Shown: positions 45,450 through 55,100 of the stretch, in pieces | Position numbering within the stretch: position 1 is the first letter of the stretch | How the letters are laid out: each line of letters opens with the position of its first letter | Assembly: GCA_016125075.1 (NCBI GenBank) | Contig: WGMO01000013.1 | Location: 1-64,000 of the forward strand | Source: Terrimonas sp. | Lineage (GTDB): Bacteria > Bacteroidota > Bacteroidia > Chitinophagales > Chitinophagaceae | Direction of reading: 5' to 3' | DNA length: 64,000 bases | Program-made: the position numbers and the translations under genes | Notes under the pieces: generated by a model | Database searches by the model: none | Seen by the model: only the letters and a program-made list of their open reading frames with translations | What the model was told of the DNA's origin: nothing

Positions 45450-46097
45450 ATGAAAATAGGAATAATCGGATCGGGTGTTGTTGGCCGGACCCTGGGAAAT
45501 GGTTTTTTAAGCGAGGGCTATGAAGTGATGCTGGGAACCCGCAACACATCCAAAGAAGCGGTAGTTCAATGGAAAAAAGATAACCCGAAAGGGCTGCTGG
45601 GTTCTTTCCAGGAAACAGCACAATTTGGAGAGATCATTGTTTTGGCCATCAGCGGACTGGCGGCAGAAGATGCTATCCTGCTCGCAAGACGTGAACATTT
45701 TTCTCATAAGATCGTGATTGATGCTACCAATCCGATTGCCGCGGTTCCGCCCGACCAGGGTGTACTGAAATTTTTTACAACCCTTGAAGAGTCATTGATG
45801 GAAAAACTACAGCAATTATTACCGGACGCCAAACTGGTGAAAGCTTTTAACAGTGTAGGCAATGCCTCCATGTATCAACCCTCTTTTAAAGAGGGCATTC
45901 CCACCATGTTCATTTGTGGAAATGATACCGGTGCGAAAGAAAAAGTTACCGCTATCCTAAAATCCTTTGGCTGGGAAACAGAAGATATGGGCATGGTTGA
46001 ATCCGCAAGAGCCATTGAACCCCTGTGCATACTCTGGTGTATTCCAGGGTTTATCAGGAACCAATGGTCACATGCATTTAAATTACTGAAAGCCTGA
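45450..46097 (+). CDS. NAD(P)-binding oxidoreductase, F420-dependent NADP reductase-like
   Basis: A Rossmann-fold protein starting MKIGIIGSGVVGRTLGNGF, with ISGLAAEDAI, VIDATNPIA and KAFNSVGNASM segments as in the NADPH-dependent F420 reductase/YcdC-type family. 215 residues. Bacteria of this phylum generally lack F420, so a different NADP-linked substrate is likely. Divergent from ruvB with 54 bases between. The exact reaction is unknown. Confidence 0.83.
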   Translation: MKIGIIGSGVVGRTLGNGFLSEGYEVMLGTRNTSKEAVVQWKKDNPKGLLGSFQETAQFGEIIVLAISGLAAEDAILLARREHFSHKIVIDATNPIAAVPPDQGVLKFFTTLEESLMEKLQQLLPDAKLVKAFNSVGNASMYQPSFKEGIPTMFICGNDTGAKEKVTAILKSFGWETEDMGMVESARAIEPLCILWCIPGFIRNQWSHAFKLLKA

Positions 46098-46134
46098 TCC
46101 GTTTTCAGCTATCAGCAATAAATGCCAATCATTG

Positions 46135-46425
46135 ATGACTATGGATTATGACAGCTTCAAAGAAAGCCTGGCCGCTGACCACCCACCCCCGGGCATCTCG
46201 CCATACCTGGCGGCCCTCTGGCAGGATGCAAATGGTGACTGGGAGACGGCCCACCATATCATACAGGATATCGACGATAGCATAGCAGCAGAGATCCATG
46301 CCTACCTGCACCGAAAAGAAGGTGACCTGGGTAATGCCGATTACTGGTACAGGAAGGCCGGTCAAAAAAGACCGGGTGTTTCCTTACCGGAAGAATGGGA
46401 ACGGATCGCAAAAAAGCTGACCTGA
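46135..46425 (+). CDS. Small conserved hypothetical protein
   Basis: About 96 residues, acidic, predicted mostly helical: DYDSFKESLAADHPPPGISPYLAALW then a pair of helices (DWETAHHIIQ, NADYWYRKAGQ). It resembles small soluble proteins found widely in bacteria without known function; the paired helices look a little like a TPR hairpin. ATG at 46135 or 46141; the frame is open from a TTG at 46132. It abuts the convergent M23 gene with no gap. Confidence 0.7.
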   Translation: MTMDYDSFKESLAADHPPPGISPYLAALWQDANGDWETAHHIIQDIDDSIAAEIHAYLHRKEGDLGNADYWYRKAGQKRPGVSLPEEWERIAKKLT

Positions 46426-47133
46426 TCAGGGATGGATATACCTGTTCATCTTCAGCAAAAGATCCGGGTCGGGGCAGTTCAGCAGGTAAGCATCTTTTTC
46501 GGCATAGGCACAAACACCCGGATAATCACCTTCCTTACCCTGCAAATCGATAATCACCTGGAAATGTAAATGCGGTGGCCAGTGACCGTTATCAACGGGT
46601 ATCCCAAACTCACAAAAGACCTCTCCTTTTTCAATGCGCTGGCCCTCCTGTATATTCTTCAGGTCATTCAAACTGAGGTGCCCGTATAAAGTATGAAATA
46701 CAAATCCTTCGAGCTGGTGCGTGAGAATGATCGTAGCGCCATAATCACCGAAATTATTGTTGAATGCAAAACTGTGAACAATGCCCCCGAGGGGCGCCAT
46801 CACCGGTGTATGGTGCCTGCCCCATATATCGGTTCCCAGGTGTAACCTGCGGGGCTCTTGTCCCGGATACTTGGCATCAAAAACGGGGCTGCGGCTGTAA
46901 ACCGTACGATGTTCTGCATACCCCCCGATACCAAATTTTGCACCGGCAAGAGCCAGTTTATCATTGATATAGTCTGTGAACTGCTGTGTATCCGACAGTA
47001 TTTCCATCGTGAGATCCCTGTTACTGTCGGTAAAATCAAGTGGCAACAACTTTTCGAGGTCGGGATTGAAATGAACCACCGGATGAAAGTTATCGCTGTT
47101 TTTCTTAAGTAAGTCTTGTATTGAATGGGTCAT
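46426..47133 (-). CDS. M23-family metallopeptidase without signal peptide
   Basis: The zinc ligands of M23 (LytM) peptidases are present: HLGTD (His98, Asp102), YGHLS (His152) and HLH (His188, His190). The fold runs about 65-200. The N terminus (MTHSIQDLLKKNSDNFHPVV) is not a signal peptide, so unlike typical cell-wall M23 enzymes it looks cytoplasmic. Similar signal-less M23 domains occur fused to aminoglycoside phosphotransferase-like kinases and class III aminotransferases in other bacteria. No such domains occur here. Substrate unknown. Confidence 0.85.
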   Translation of the reverse strand: MTHSIQDLLKKNSDNFHPVVHFNPDLEKLLPLDFTDSNRDLTMEILSDTQQFTDYINDKLALAGAKFGIGGYAEHRTVYSRSPVFDAKYPGQEPRRLHLGTDIWGRHHTPVMAPLGGIVHSFAFNNNFGDYGATIILTHQLEGFVFHTLYGHLSLNDLKNIQEGQRIEKGEVFCEFGIPVDNGHWPPHLHFQVIIDLQGKEGDYPGVCAYAEKDAYLLNCPDPDLLLKMNRYIHP

Positions 47134-47152
47134 GATATGATAAAATTAAAAA

Positions 47153-47174
47153 AGCCGGGGCAGTATTCCCGGCT
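47153..47174 (-). terminator. Intrinsic terminator after the 156-residue hypothetical gene
   Basis: AGCCGGG and CCCGGCT form a 7-bp G/C-rich stem. On the minus strand TTTTTTAATTTT follows directly, so this ends the transcript of the gene at 47198-47668 before the M23 gene. Confidence 0.85.
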
Positions 47175-47197
47175 ATTTGACGACTAATACCTATTTA

Positions 47198-47668
47198 TCA
47201 GACTAATTCTTTTTCTGGAAGCAATGCGTTGAAATCAACATGCGTGTTCCTGATCAGCTTTTTTTCCAGTATATCGGCAAATGTTTCGAAATAATCGATT
47301 ACGTCCTCCCGCTTATTTCTTTTCAGCCAACGGAAACCGCCGGGTAATTGATTCAGCACCGCGCGGTCTTCAAGGTATTCTATATTATGGATATCAACGG
47401 GGGTCAAACCAATCTCCTGCAATTTGGAGATCAGCCAATCAACCGGTGCGTCCGTTACGCCGCAATATGCTTCGGCCAGTTCCGTCCACTCGCCTGTTCC
47501 GGTATGGGCATAGGCAAGTATTTCTTCCCTGCTGAGATCGGTTACCGCCTGGAGAAGGTTACCACAGTTACAGGAGCCGTGATTTCCCCATGCATATGGT
47601 GCACCTTCCCTGAGTTGTGCTGCGGATCTTCGCAATCCCGCTATCAGTTCAATTGTTGGATAAGCCAT
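47198..47668 (-). CDS. Conserved hypothetical protein
   Basis: A 156-residue soluble protein with no signal peptide. Visible marks: YAWGNHGSCNCGNLLQAVT with two close cysteines, WTELAEAYCGVTDAPVDWLI and a charged C-terminal helix. I do not recognise a family. It has its own terminator and is divergent from the secreted protein gene at 47777, so it seems to be a single-gene unit. Confidence 0.7.
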   Translation of the reverse strand: MAYPTIELIAGLRRSAAQLREGAPYAWGNHGSCNCGNLLQAVTDLSREEILAYAHTGTGEWTELAEAYCGVTDAPVDWLISKLQEIGLTPVDIHNIEYLEDRAVLNQLPGGFRWLKRNKREDVIDYFETFADILEKKLIRNTHVDFNALLPEKELV

Positions 47669-47776
47669 ATCACAAAATTTTATTAAAAACAGACATCAAG
47701 GCATAATTGTTGAATCTTTCGGGTAAAATAATCGTCCTGACTGAGCGTTTATGATCAGGCGCACTCAACTTTTCCC

Positions 47777-48814
47777 ATGAAAAATACGATCGTAAGAACA
47801 CCCCTGGTCCTCCTGTGTTTTTTCCCCCTTTTTATGAAGGGGCAGATGGTAACCGGCGTTTGGCAGGGCAAGATCAACCGGCAGCAGGTAGAAGTCAAGA
47901 TCATTCAAAATGGAGACAGCCTCACGGGCAGTTCCTATTATTATACCTCCCCATCCAATTACCGGCGATACAGCATCAAAGGTTATTTTGATGCCGCAAC
48001 CAACGAAACAGTTTGGTGGGATGACCAACTGATCGAAGAAAAAAATGGTAAGAACAGTATTTCCCATCCGGGTAAGATACCCATACTGGCCAGGGCCGAT
48101 TTTAATTGCCCCGGTGGCGCCAGGATGATGCTGGATGGGAAAACAGCCGCAAAAGATAATGAAGAGAAATCCAAAGGAGAAGTACACCTTGACAAGACTG
48201 GCAAGGGTATTTTCGCTGATGAATGGGATTTCGTGATCGATAACTATACGGCAGGTACGAATGACCCCTATATCATTGACAGCATCCAGGCGATTGCTTT
48301 CACTCCTCCCCCTGTAGTTGAAAAAAAGGCTGATGTTATTCCCCTGGAGATACAGTACCCGGTTCCCCCGGCACAAAAAGCAGAGACCGCTAAAGCGGTG
48401 ATCCCCCTTGTGAAAAAAGAAGAACCCCCCAGGAAAATCAGTATTGAAGAAAAATTCACTTTAAGAAAAAAAGAGTATACAATGGAGATCCCGGTAATGG
48501 GCGACAGTATAGAACTGCGTTTCTATGACAATGCACAGGTGGATGGCGATTCCATATCCTTATTCCTGAACGACAAACTGGTATTCGAACACATACGGCT
48601 TACTGCTGTTGCCTACACGATCAAAATTGCCACATCCGACCTCCTGGAAAATAATGACCTGGTCATGGTGGCTGAAAACCTCGGCGAGATCCCTCCCAAC
48701 ACTTCATACATGGTGGCGATCGTAAAGGATAAACGATATGATGCCATGCTTACCAGTACGGAACAAACCAGTGCTGCCATTAAACTGGTGAAGAACCCTC
48801 AGTCGATGCATTAA
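47777..48814 (+). CDS. Secreted hypothetical protein with C-terminal beta domain
   Basis: Signal peptide (TPLVLLCFFPLFMKGQ), an N-terminal beta domain of about 110 residues opening with VTGVWQGKINRQQVEVKI, a Pro- and Lys-rich linker (about 180-225), and a C-terminal beta domain (MGDSIELRFYDNAQVDGDSISLFLNDKLVF) of a type common in secreted Bacteroidota proteins. Not recognised beyond that. A cell-envelope or surface role is inferred. Confidence 0.72.
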   Translation: MKNTIVRTPLVLLCFFPLFMKGQMVTGVWQGKINRQQVEVKIIQNGDSLTGSSYYYTSPSNYRRYSIKGYFDAATNETVWWDDQLIEEKNGKNSISHPGKIPILARADFNCPGGARMMLDGKTAAKDNEEKSKGEVHLDKTGKGIFADEWDFVIDNYTAGTNDPYIIDSIQAIAFTPPPVVEKKADVIPLEIQYPVPPAQKAETAKAVIPLVKKEEPPRKISIEEKFTLRKKEYTMEIPVMGDSIELRFYDNAQVDGDSISLFLNDKLVFEHIRLTAVAYTIKIATSDLLENNDLVMVAENLGEIPPNTSYMVAIVKDKRYDAMLTSTEQTSAAIKLVKNPQSMH

Positions 48815-48822
48815 ACGGTATC

Positions 48823-49512
48823 TCATTTTGAGAGGCGATAAATGTTCCTGACTTTTTCGTAACCTTCGCAATCTTTGCGAAGCGTTTTTGCATTGACAGT
48901 GATACTGCCATTGCCGGAACAATGGATCCAGGCTTCATCTGTATTCAGCTCTGAAGCCTGGATATGCCCATTCCCTTCTTTCTTCACGACCAGTTTCTCA
49001 GCGTTTCCTTTCAAAACCATTTCACCGTTAGCATTGCTTTCAACCTCCAATTCCTTTACTGTACCCTCAAAACTAATGCGTCCATTGGCGTTATTAATGA
49101 GAGTAAACCGGGTATTGTTTACCCCGGCAACCTGTAAATCCCCATTACACCCATAGTATAACCTGTTTAATACGGGTACTTTGATAGTGATGATAGCGAT
49201 ACCGGATGCCCGAACCCATAAATAATCTCCCTGCAGGGGTTGATTATAGATAAACAAATCGCCATTTTCATTTTTGACCTGCAGGTAATCCCGGAGGTTT
49301 TCATCGATCGTGATTTGCACGGCTGTTTCGGAAGCGCCGGCTTCCACACGGATCCGCTTATTGACCTGCCGGTCAATATGTATCCTGTCAAATGCACCGG
49401 GAGAAAGGCTATAGGTCACGGGCTTCCCGTTACCCTCCACCCGCTTATTTTGTGCCGGCAGTTGGAGGACAAGGAGAAAACATGCTAAACATACAGTACT
49501 GAATTTTTTCAT
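48823..49512 (-). CDS. GIN-domain (DUF2807) secreted protein
   Basis: Signal peptide (FSTVCLACFLLVLQLPAQ) and repeated short beta strands in a right-handed helix style, with phrases such as ISFEGTVKELEVESNANGE and KLVVKKEGNGHIQAS, which fit the putative auto-transporter adhesin head GIN domain. 229 residues. It is 26 bases downstream of the DoxX-family gene, so co-transcription is likely. Function is unknown in general for this family. Confidence 0.85.
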   Translation of the reverse strand: MKKFSTVCLACFLLVLQLPAQNKRVEGNGKPVTYSLSPGAFDRIHIDRQVNKRIRVEAGASETAVQITIDENLRDYLQVKNENGDLFIYNQPLQGDYLWVRASGIAIITIKVPVLNRLYYGCNGDLQVAGVNNTRFTLINNANGRISFEGTVKELEVESNANGEMVLKGNAEKLVVKKEGNGHIQASELNTDEAWIHCSGNGSITVNAKTLRKDCEGYEKVRNIYRLSK

Positions 49513-49538
49513 GATGGTAGATTGAAGTGGTCAATGAA

Positions 49539-50057
49539 TTAAATTGCTTTTTTTACTTTTTGATTGATCAGGATTTTCGAAAGCAGGTGATCAACCCCGA
49601 ATTTTCCCGATCCAAGGACCAACAGGAACAGGGACACCCATAAAAAACCCATGGCCGGGAGCATCCCCCAGGTGCCCTGTCCCCATTTTTGAAAAAAGAT
49701 CGCCACCAGCATGGTACAGGCAATAAAAAATGAAGCGAGCCTTGTCTGGAAACCAAGTACCCAGCATAATCCACCCAGGGTTTCACTCGCCGCCCCCATC
49801 CAGGCAAAGAATACAGGGGCGAGGCTAAAAGGGATCCCGAATTTTTCAACGTCCTCCGGAAACCAGCCTGCCACATGAAACAAGGCCAATGGCTTTTCAT
49901 TGTTGGTCCAGGGCATACCAAACTTACTGCTGCCAAAATCAATGGTCAGTAACAAACCACATATGATACGGGGGATGGCCAACAGGAAGGAAATACCCCC
50001 CTGCTGAAAGGAAACGGGGGTTATCAGTTTCAGGAATATTTTTTGCAGCATGGCCAT
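49539..50057 (-). CDS. DoxX family membrane protein
   Basis: Four predicted membrane helices across about 172 residues, with the DoxX-type segments FLLAIPRIICGLLLTIDFG and ASETLGGLCWVLGFQTRL. I chose the ATG at 50057 (MAMLQKIFLK), where homology-like sequence begins; the frame is open to 50111. DoxX proteins are small inner membrane proteins linked to redox or quinone functions, poorly defined. It precedes the GIN-domain gene. Confidence 0.85.
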   Translation of the reverse strand: MAMLQKIFLKLITPVSFQQGGISFLLAIPRIICGLLLTIDFGSSKFGMPWTNNEKPLALFHVAGWFPEDVEKFGIPFSLAPVFFAWMGAASETLGGLCWVLGFQTRLASFFIACTMLVAIFFQKWGQGTWGMLPAMGFLWVSLFLLVLGSGKFGVDHLLSKILINQKVKKAI

Positions 50058-50296
50058 GATGGTTTTTTTATAACTGCAAATTGACCGAAAAAGAATAACC
50101 AGTCGCTTCAAATGATAATATGAGCCCCGTTCAGGCGTATCAAATTATCAATTGCCGCTAAAATGATTTTCAAATCCATCATTTCGGATCCAATCTTATG
50201 ATACAATCGACAATCCTTATTCAAAAAATGGAAGTAAAACTGCACGGGATCAAAAAAAGAAATGAGATGGTTTTACCATTCCGGAATCCGTTTTTC

Positions 50297-51493
50297 TTAT
50301 AGTCCTGCTTTCCGTAACCAGTCTTTCGGACTCATTCCTGTATTTTTCTTAAAAGCCCGGTTAAAGGTTGCTTTTGAATTAAAGCCGCAGTCGAAGGCTA
50401 TACCCAGGAGGGTTTGTTGCCGATGTTCCCCATTTGCCAGTTTCTCCAGTACGGCCCGTACCCGGTAATCGTTTATACAATCATTAAAATTCATACCGAA
50501 GCCCTTTTTGATGGCCCTTGACAATACGGTTGAATTGGTGGCAAGCCGTTTGGCCAGCTGGGGTAATGATAACTCGGGATCCTCATACAGTTTCTCCTCC
50601 TCAAGGATGAGCCTGACCTTTTCCTTCCAGGTTTCATGATACTCTTCTCCAGGGGCTTCACTGACAACTTCAACATCTTCCACCAGGGCAGATCCTTCGT
50701 AGGATGGCACCAGCAGCTTTGGCCCCCTGCTGAACAAACTGATCCGGAAAGGAACTTTTGTAACGACCGCATTCGCATAGCCGGTAATCGCGATATAATA
50801 AAAGAGCAGGCTGAACGCCAGGAAATACCACCAGGTATCCCAGTATTGGAGGTTAATAAAGAAGCCCAGCACAAATAGCAGGCTTCTGACCAGCAACATC
50901 GCCAGGAAGGCCGCCAGGAAATTACGCACCCACCGAAAAGATACACTGTCGGCATAACTGACTAACTGGATCATCACCCGCTTATACCGGTTATAATACA
51001 GAAGGCCGGCAAAGAAATAAATGATCATGGACAGATAACCGGTTACCTGGTACCAGGTATCAAAGTCACGGTCGCGCCCGTCTTCCAGGAAATAATATCG
51101 CTTCAGGATAAGTTTGTCCGTAATCAACATCACTACACAATAAAGTATATATAAGATACCCGGCAAAAAGTGTAACAGGTCCCTTTTTTGAAAGCTGAAA
51201 GAGGGGTTCAGCAGACTTTGCACATAAAAAAATATGACCGGGCCCACCAGGTAGAGATGCTGAAAGGGGAAATAAAAAAGGATATCCCGGTAGGGCTGGT
51301 TATTATACCATCCGGCAAATCCGACCATCCAGGGAAAGATATAAAGGATGCAGAGCAACAGGAAAAGGCTGAGCCATTTTTCCGGCATGGATTCATTGGC
51401 AATCCCTTTCCTGAACAGCAAAAAGGCATAAACCGATCCGTGTACAAAGAAGACCAGCAAGAGGGAAGAATAGAAACTGAACTCGAAAAGCAT
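50297..51493 (-). CDS. AraC-family regulator with N-terminal membrane domain
   Basis: About seven predicted membrane helices fill residues 5-235, followed by a linker and a C-terminal AraC HTH (about 295-398; LSLPQLAKRLATNSTVLSRAI and TLLGIAFDCGFNSKATFNRAFKKNTGMSPKDW fragments). This form of membrane-bound AraC regulator is common in Bacteroidota and may sense membrane or external signals. The 185 bases to the DoxX gene hold no clear gene; a weak hairpin (ATGGT/ACCAT) lies just downstream of the stop. Confidence 0.9.
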   Translation of the reverse strand: MLFEFSFYSSLLLVFFVHGSVYAFLLFRKGIANESMPEKWLSLFLLLCILYIFPWMVGFAGWYNNQPYRDILFYFPFQHLYLVGPVIFFYVQSLLNPSFSFQKRDLLHFLPGILYILYCVVMLITDKLILKRYYFLEDGRDRDFDTWYQVTGYLSMIIYFFAGLLYYNRYKRVMIQLVSYADSVSFRWVRNFLAAFLAMLLVRSLLFVLGFFINLQYWDTWWYFLAFSLLFYYIAITGYANAVVTKVPFRISLFSRGPKLLVPSYEGSALVEDVEVVSEAPGEEYHETWKEKVRLILEEEKLYEDPELSLPQLAKRLATNSTVLSRAIKKGFGMNFNDCINDYRVRAVLEKLANGEHRQQTLLGIAFDCGFNSKATFNRAFKKNTGMSPKDWLRKAGL

Positions 51494-51618
51494 TGGATAA
51501 ATATAGGGAACCGGGCTTATTCACCAACATACCGTTTTAATGTTTATAACTATTTTTCATGCGGGCATAAACTGAATCATTATAGGATGTAAATTCATGT
51601 ACAATATTTAACACTTAT

Positions 51619-52131
51619 ATGCAAACCCAACAAACTAACCCAACAGCATACCGGTCCATCTTTTCCAATGAATTTTGTGAGATCATGGAATCGCAGGTCA
51701 CCGGTTTTAAATCGCTCCATGCGCTGAAAGCCTTTGAGCCCGGGGACCTGATCAGCCCCTTTAACGCCTCATTTGTTTCCACCAAACCTTCCTATCTCAC
51801 AGTGCAGGTCGGTTACCGGAAACATATTACCCTGCTGCCGCAGTTCCTGCAATACATCAATCATAGTTGTAATCCCAATGCTTTTTTTAATACGACTACG
51901 ATGGAACTTACGGCCCTGCGCACCATCCAGCCCGGAGATGAATATTCCTTCTTCTATCCTTCTACCGAATGGGATATGGCACAGCCTTTCCAGTGTAACT
52001 GTAACCAACCCGATTGTCTCGGACTGATCAGCGGGGCAGCATTTATCCCGGAAGAAATTTTAAAGCGGTATACCCTTACCGACTTTATCCTGAACCGGCT
52101 TAAATCAAGACAAAAGAAATTAAGGGCCTGA
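51619..52131 (+). CDS. SET-domain protein methyltransferase-like
   Basis: A 170-residue protein with the SET catalytic signature YINHSCNPN (79-87), a later aromatic pair in YSFFYPS, and a post-SET-like CNC....C cluster (Cys126, Cys128, Cys133 in CNCNQPDCLG). SET enzymes use S-adenosylmethionine to methylate lysine. Such small bacterial SET proteins are uncommon and their targets mostly unknown. It stands alone, divergent from the AraC gene and convergent with the protease gene. Confidence 0.85.
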   Translation: MQTQQTNPTAYRSIFSNEFCEIMESQVTGFKSLHALKAFEPGDLISPFNASFVSTKPSYLTVQVGYRKHITLLPQFLQYINHSCNPNAFFNTTTMELTALRTIQPGDEYSFFYPSTEWDMAQPFQCNCNQPDCLGLISGAAFIPEEILKRYTLTDFILNRLKSRQKKLRA

Positions 52132-52135
52132 TCAA

Positions 52136-55100
52136 TTAATGTATCGTTTTCAGGATCTCCTCAATGGCCCGGTCCAATTGAGGATCGTTTCCTTTTAACT
52201 TATCTTCAAAAGTATTGATGACCCTGATGTCGGGGCTCACGCCTGTTTTTTCCAGGTCCTTGCCATCCAGCGTATAACAGCCCCATGCTGGCATACGGAC
52301 AAAAGACCCATCCACCAATCCAACACCGCTTGTAAAAATGATCCAATGATAGGTTTCATTGCCCACTATCTTCCCCAGCCCCAGGGCCTTGAAACCCGCG
52401 GCAGTCATTTCAGCATCACTCAGCGATTGTTCATTGACGAGTAAGATGATCGGGATATCCGATGGTGTAAAATTCCCCTGCGTGGTTAATTTTCCCTCCC
52501 GGTATTTCCATTGGAGATAGGAACGCTGGCTCAGAAATTTCAATACTTCATCGTGCACATTGCCCCCGGTATTATAACGAAGATCAAGGATCAGGCCTTT
52601 TTTGCCCACCAATTCCTTTGTCATATCGATGATGAACTGTTCCAGTTCCCCCTGCCCCATGTTCTTCATATATCCATAGGCAAGCTGCCCCTTCCCTTTT
52701 TGGTCTACCCGGTCCTGGTTATGGTCGATCCATTCATCATAGAAGTTATTCAGGAGATTGGACTGTGGATGGAGCCTCACCGTACTGAGCTTCCCGTTTC
52801 TGCTGAAACTTAAACTGATCTCCTCGTCGGAGGAAGGCCGTGTGAAATAAGCATTTCTGTTCCTGTTTTTCTGAACCGGTACATCATCCACTTTCACCAA
52901 TACATCTCCGGGCTGTATGTCGATGCCTGCATGGTCTGCAGCAGACCTTTGAACAAGCCTTTTTACTTTGTAAGGATCCATCTCATCAAAAACGATCCCG
53001 GTCTCCATGGTGCGGCTGCTCAGCTGCACATCTTCATCATCACCCGATGAACTGAAACCCTGGTGGGAAGAATTGAGCTCTCCCAACATATCATTGAGCA
53101 GGGTGCGCAGGTCACCGCGGTTGTTCAGGAAAGGAAGGAACTGCCGGTAATAATTCTTTGCCTGTTTCCAGTCCAGTCCATGAAAATTGCCATCATAATA
53201 GTTCTCTTCCATCTGGGCCCATGCCTCAAAAAACATCTGGCTGAACTCGGCTGCCAGGTTCCTCCGGAAGGTATAATCGATACTGACCGGCTCTGTCTTA
53301 TTGGCGTCCAGGTTCAGTTTGTAGATACCGCCATTGAAAAGCAGGTAATATTTTTCTTTTGCTTCCACCAGCGAAAACCCACCTCCGTCGGCGCCCGATA
53401 TTTTTTCTGTCTTTGTCTTTTCGAAGGGTTGATAGGTGACCTTGTATAATCCGGTTTTACCCTGGTCATGGTTGCTCGTGATCAAAACGCTGGTCTTGTC
53501 ACCATTCTGGATAACCGATAACAATCCCTGTCTGCCGAAACCCGGCCCTACCTGTTCCATCCGCTCCATGATCTTATCCATATCGATGGTAATCTTCTTT
53601 TCTGATAAAACAGAATCAATTTTTTTGGTGCTGTCCTTTTTGGTTTCTTTGAAAAGGCTGTCAAATTTTTCCATCCGGAAAGGATCATCAATCTTTTCCA
53701 ATGCCAGGCGGTAGACTTTTGCATCAGCCATCCCAAACGGGTAGGATGGTTTGAGGCGCTGGGAAACAAAATAGATATACCGGCCGTCGGGCGACCATAC
53801 CGGGTCTGTTTCGGTAACACCCGTATTTGTGATGTCGGTGCTGCTGTTGGTTTTGAGGTTATAAATAAAAATATCCTGTTCAAAATTGCGGTAGGCCGTA
53901 AAGATCACATATTCGTTGTTGGGGGAAAAGCCGGGTTCACTGTTCTGGAAGCCCCATATTTCGTCTTTCACGATTGTCTTGCTTTGGGTCGTTTTCAAGT
54001 CCAGCAGGCGGACTTCATCACGGCCACTCAGGTAAACCGTTTTGGAACGGTCATGGTTCATCACCAGCGAGCGGTTGTTTTTGCTGTCGGAACTCAGTTG
54101 CTGCAGGTTGGAGCTGCCATCTGCCGGTACAGTAAACAGGTTGCTGTACCCGTTAAAGGTCTGGGTAAACAATAGGGTCCTGTTATCGGCCATCCATTTC
54201 ACTTCTTTCACCCTTTCAAAGGATCTCCGGTCGACCTGCCTGATGAATTTGCCCTCCACATCACTGACAAAAAGTTCCCCCCGTGATACAAATGCCATTT
54301 TTTTACCGTCGGGTGAAACATCGAAGGCACTGATCTTCCCTTTCACCGAATAATCTTTTTCGGCAGTGAGTACGTCATTCCTGATGACGGCAATTTCCAG
54401 TTTGTCCGCCCTGGCGGTAGCAATGTCGTATATCCATAACTGGTAGTCCTTTTCAAAAACCAGTTTTCCTCCGTCGGCATTGACCGAGGGTGACTTTATG
54501 GAAGTGGAAAATTGAGTGAGGGCCGTTTTCCTGCCGTTCCGGAACGTGTACAGGTTATACTTGTCATTGGCTTCATCCGAAATAAAATATATATTTCCCT
54601 TTCTATCGATCGTCGTGGCAAAATCTTTACCCTGCCAGTCGGTGTATTGTTTGTATTGCCGCGTTACAGGATTATAAGACCGGATATCGGGATTGAACGG
54701 GCCCTTATATCCCTTCCGCTGTGACTGCAGGCTGCTTTCCCAGGTATCATCAAAAAATATTTCCCCGGTGGTCGGGTGTTCTGCGAGGCCGTGATCATAC
54801 AAAAAGAAATCGTCACCGAAAACCCGCTGTGGCGTACCCCCTTCAATATTTATTTTGTAGCCCCCCATCCTGCTATACCGTGAACTGGTGAAGTAAATAG
54901 ACCGGCTGTCCCAGCTCCAGCTATCGATATCATCGTTTGCAATATGAAAAGTAAGTTGTTGTATCTCCCCTCCCGCCAGCGGCATGATAAAGATATCTGC
55001 ATTGCCTTTTTGGCGACCGGTAAAAGCCAGCCATTTCCCATCGGGAGAAACCATCGGATGGGTTTCATATCCTTCCATCGCAGTTAAACGTGTGGCCAGG

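Noticed and set aside
50262-50290. Hairpin ATGGT-TTT-ACCAT as terminator of the AraC membrane regulator
   Set aside because: The stem is only 5 bp and the T-run on the minus strand starts several bases away, so support is too weak for a terminator call.
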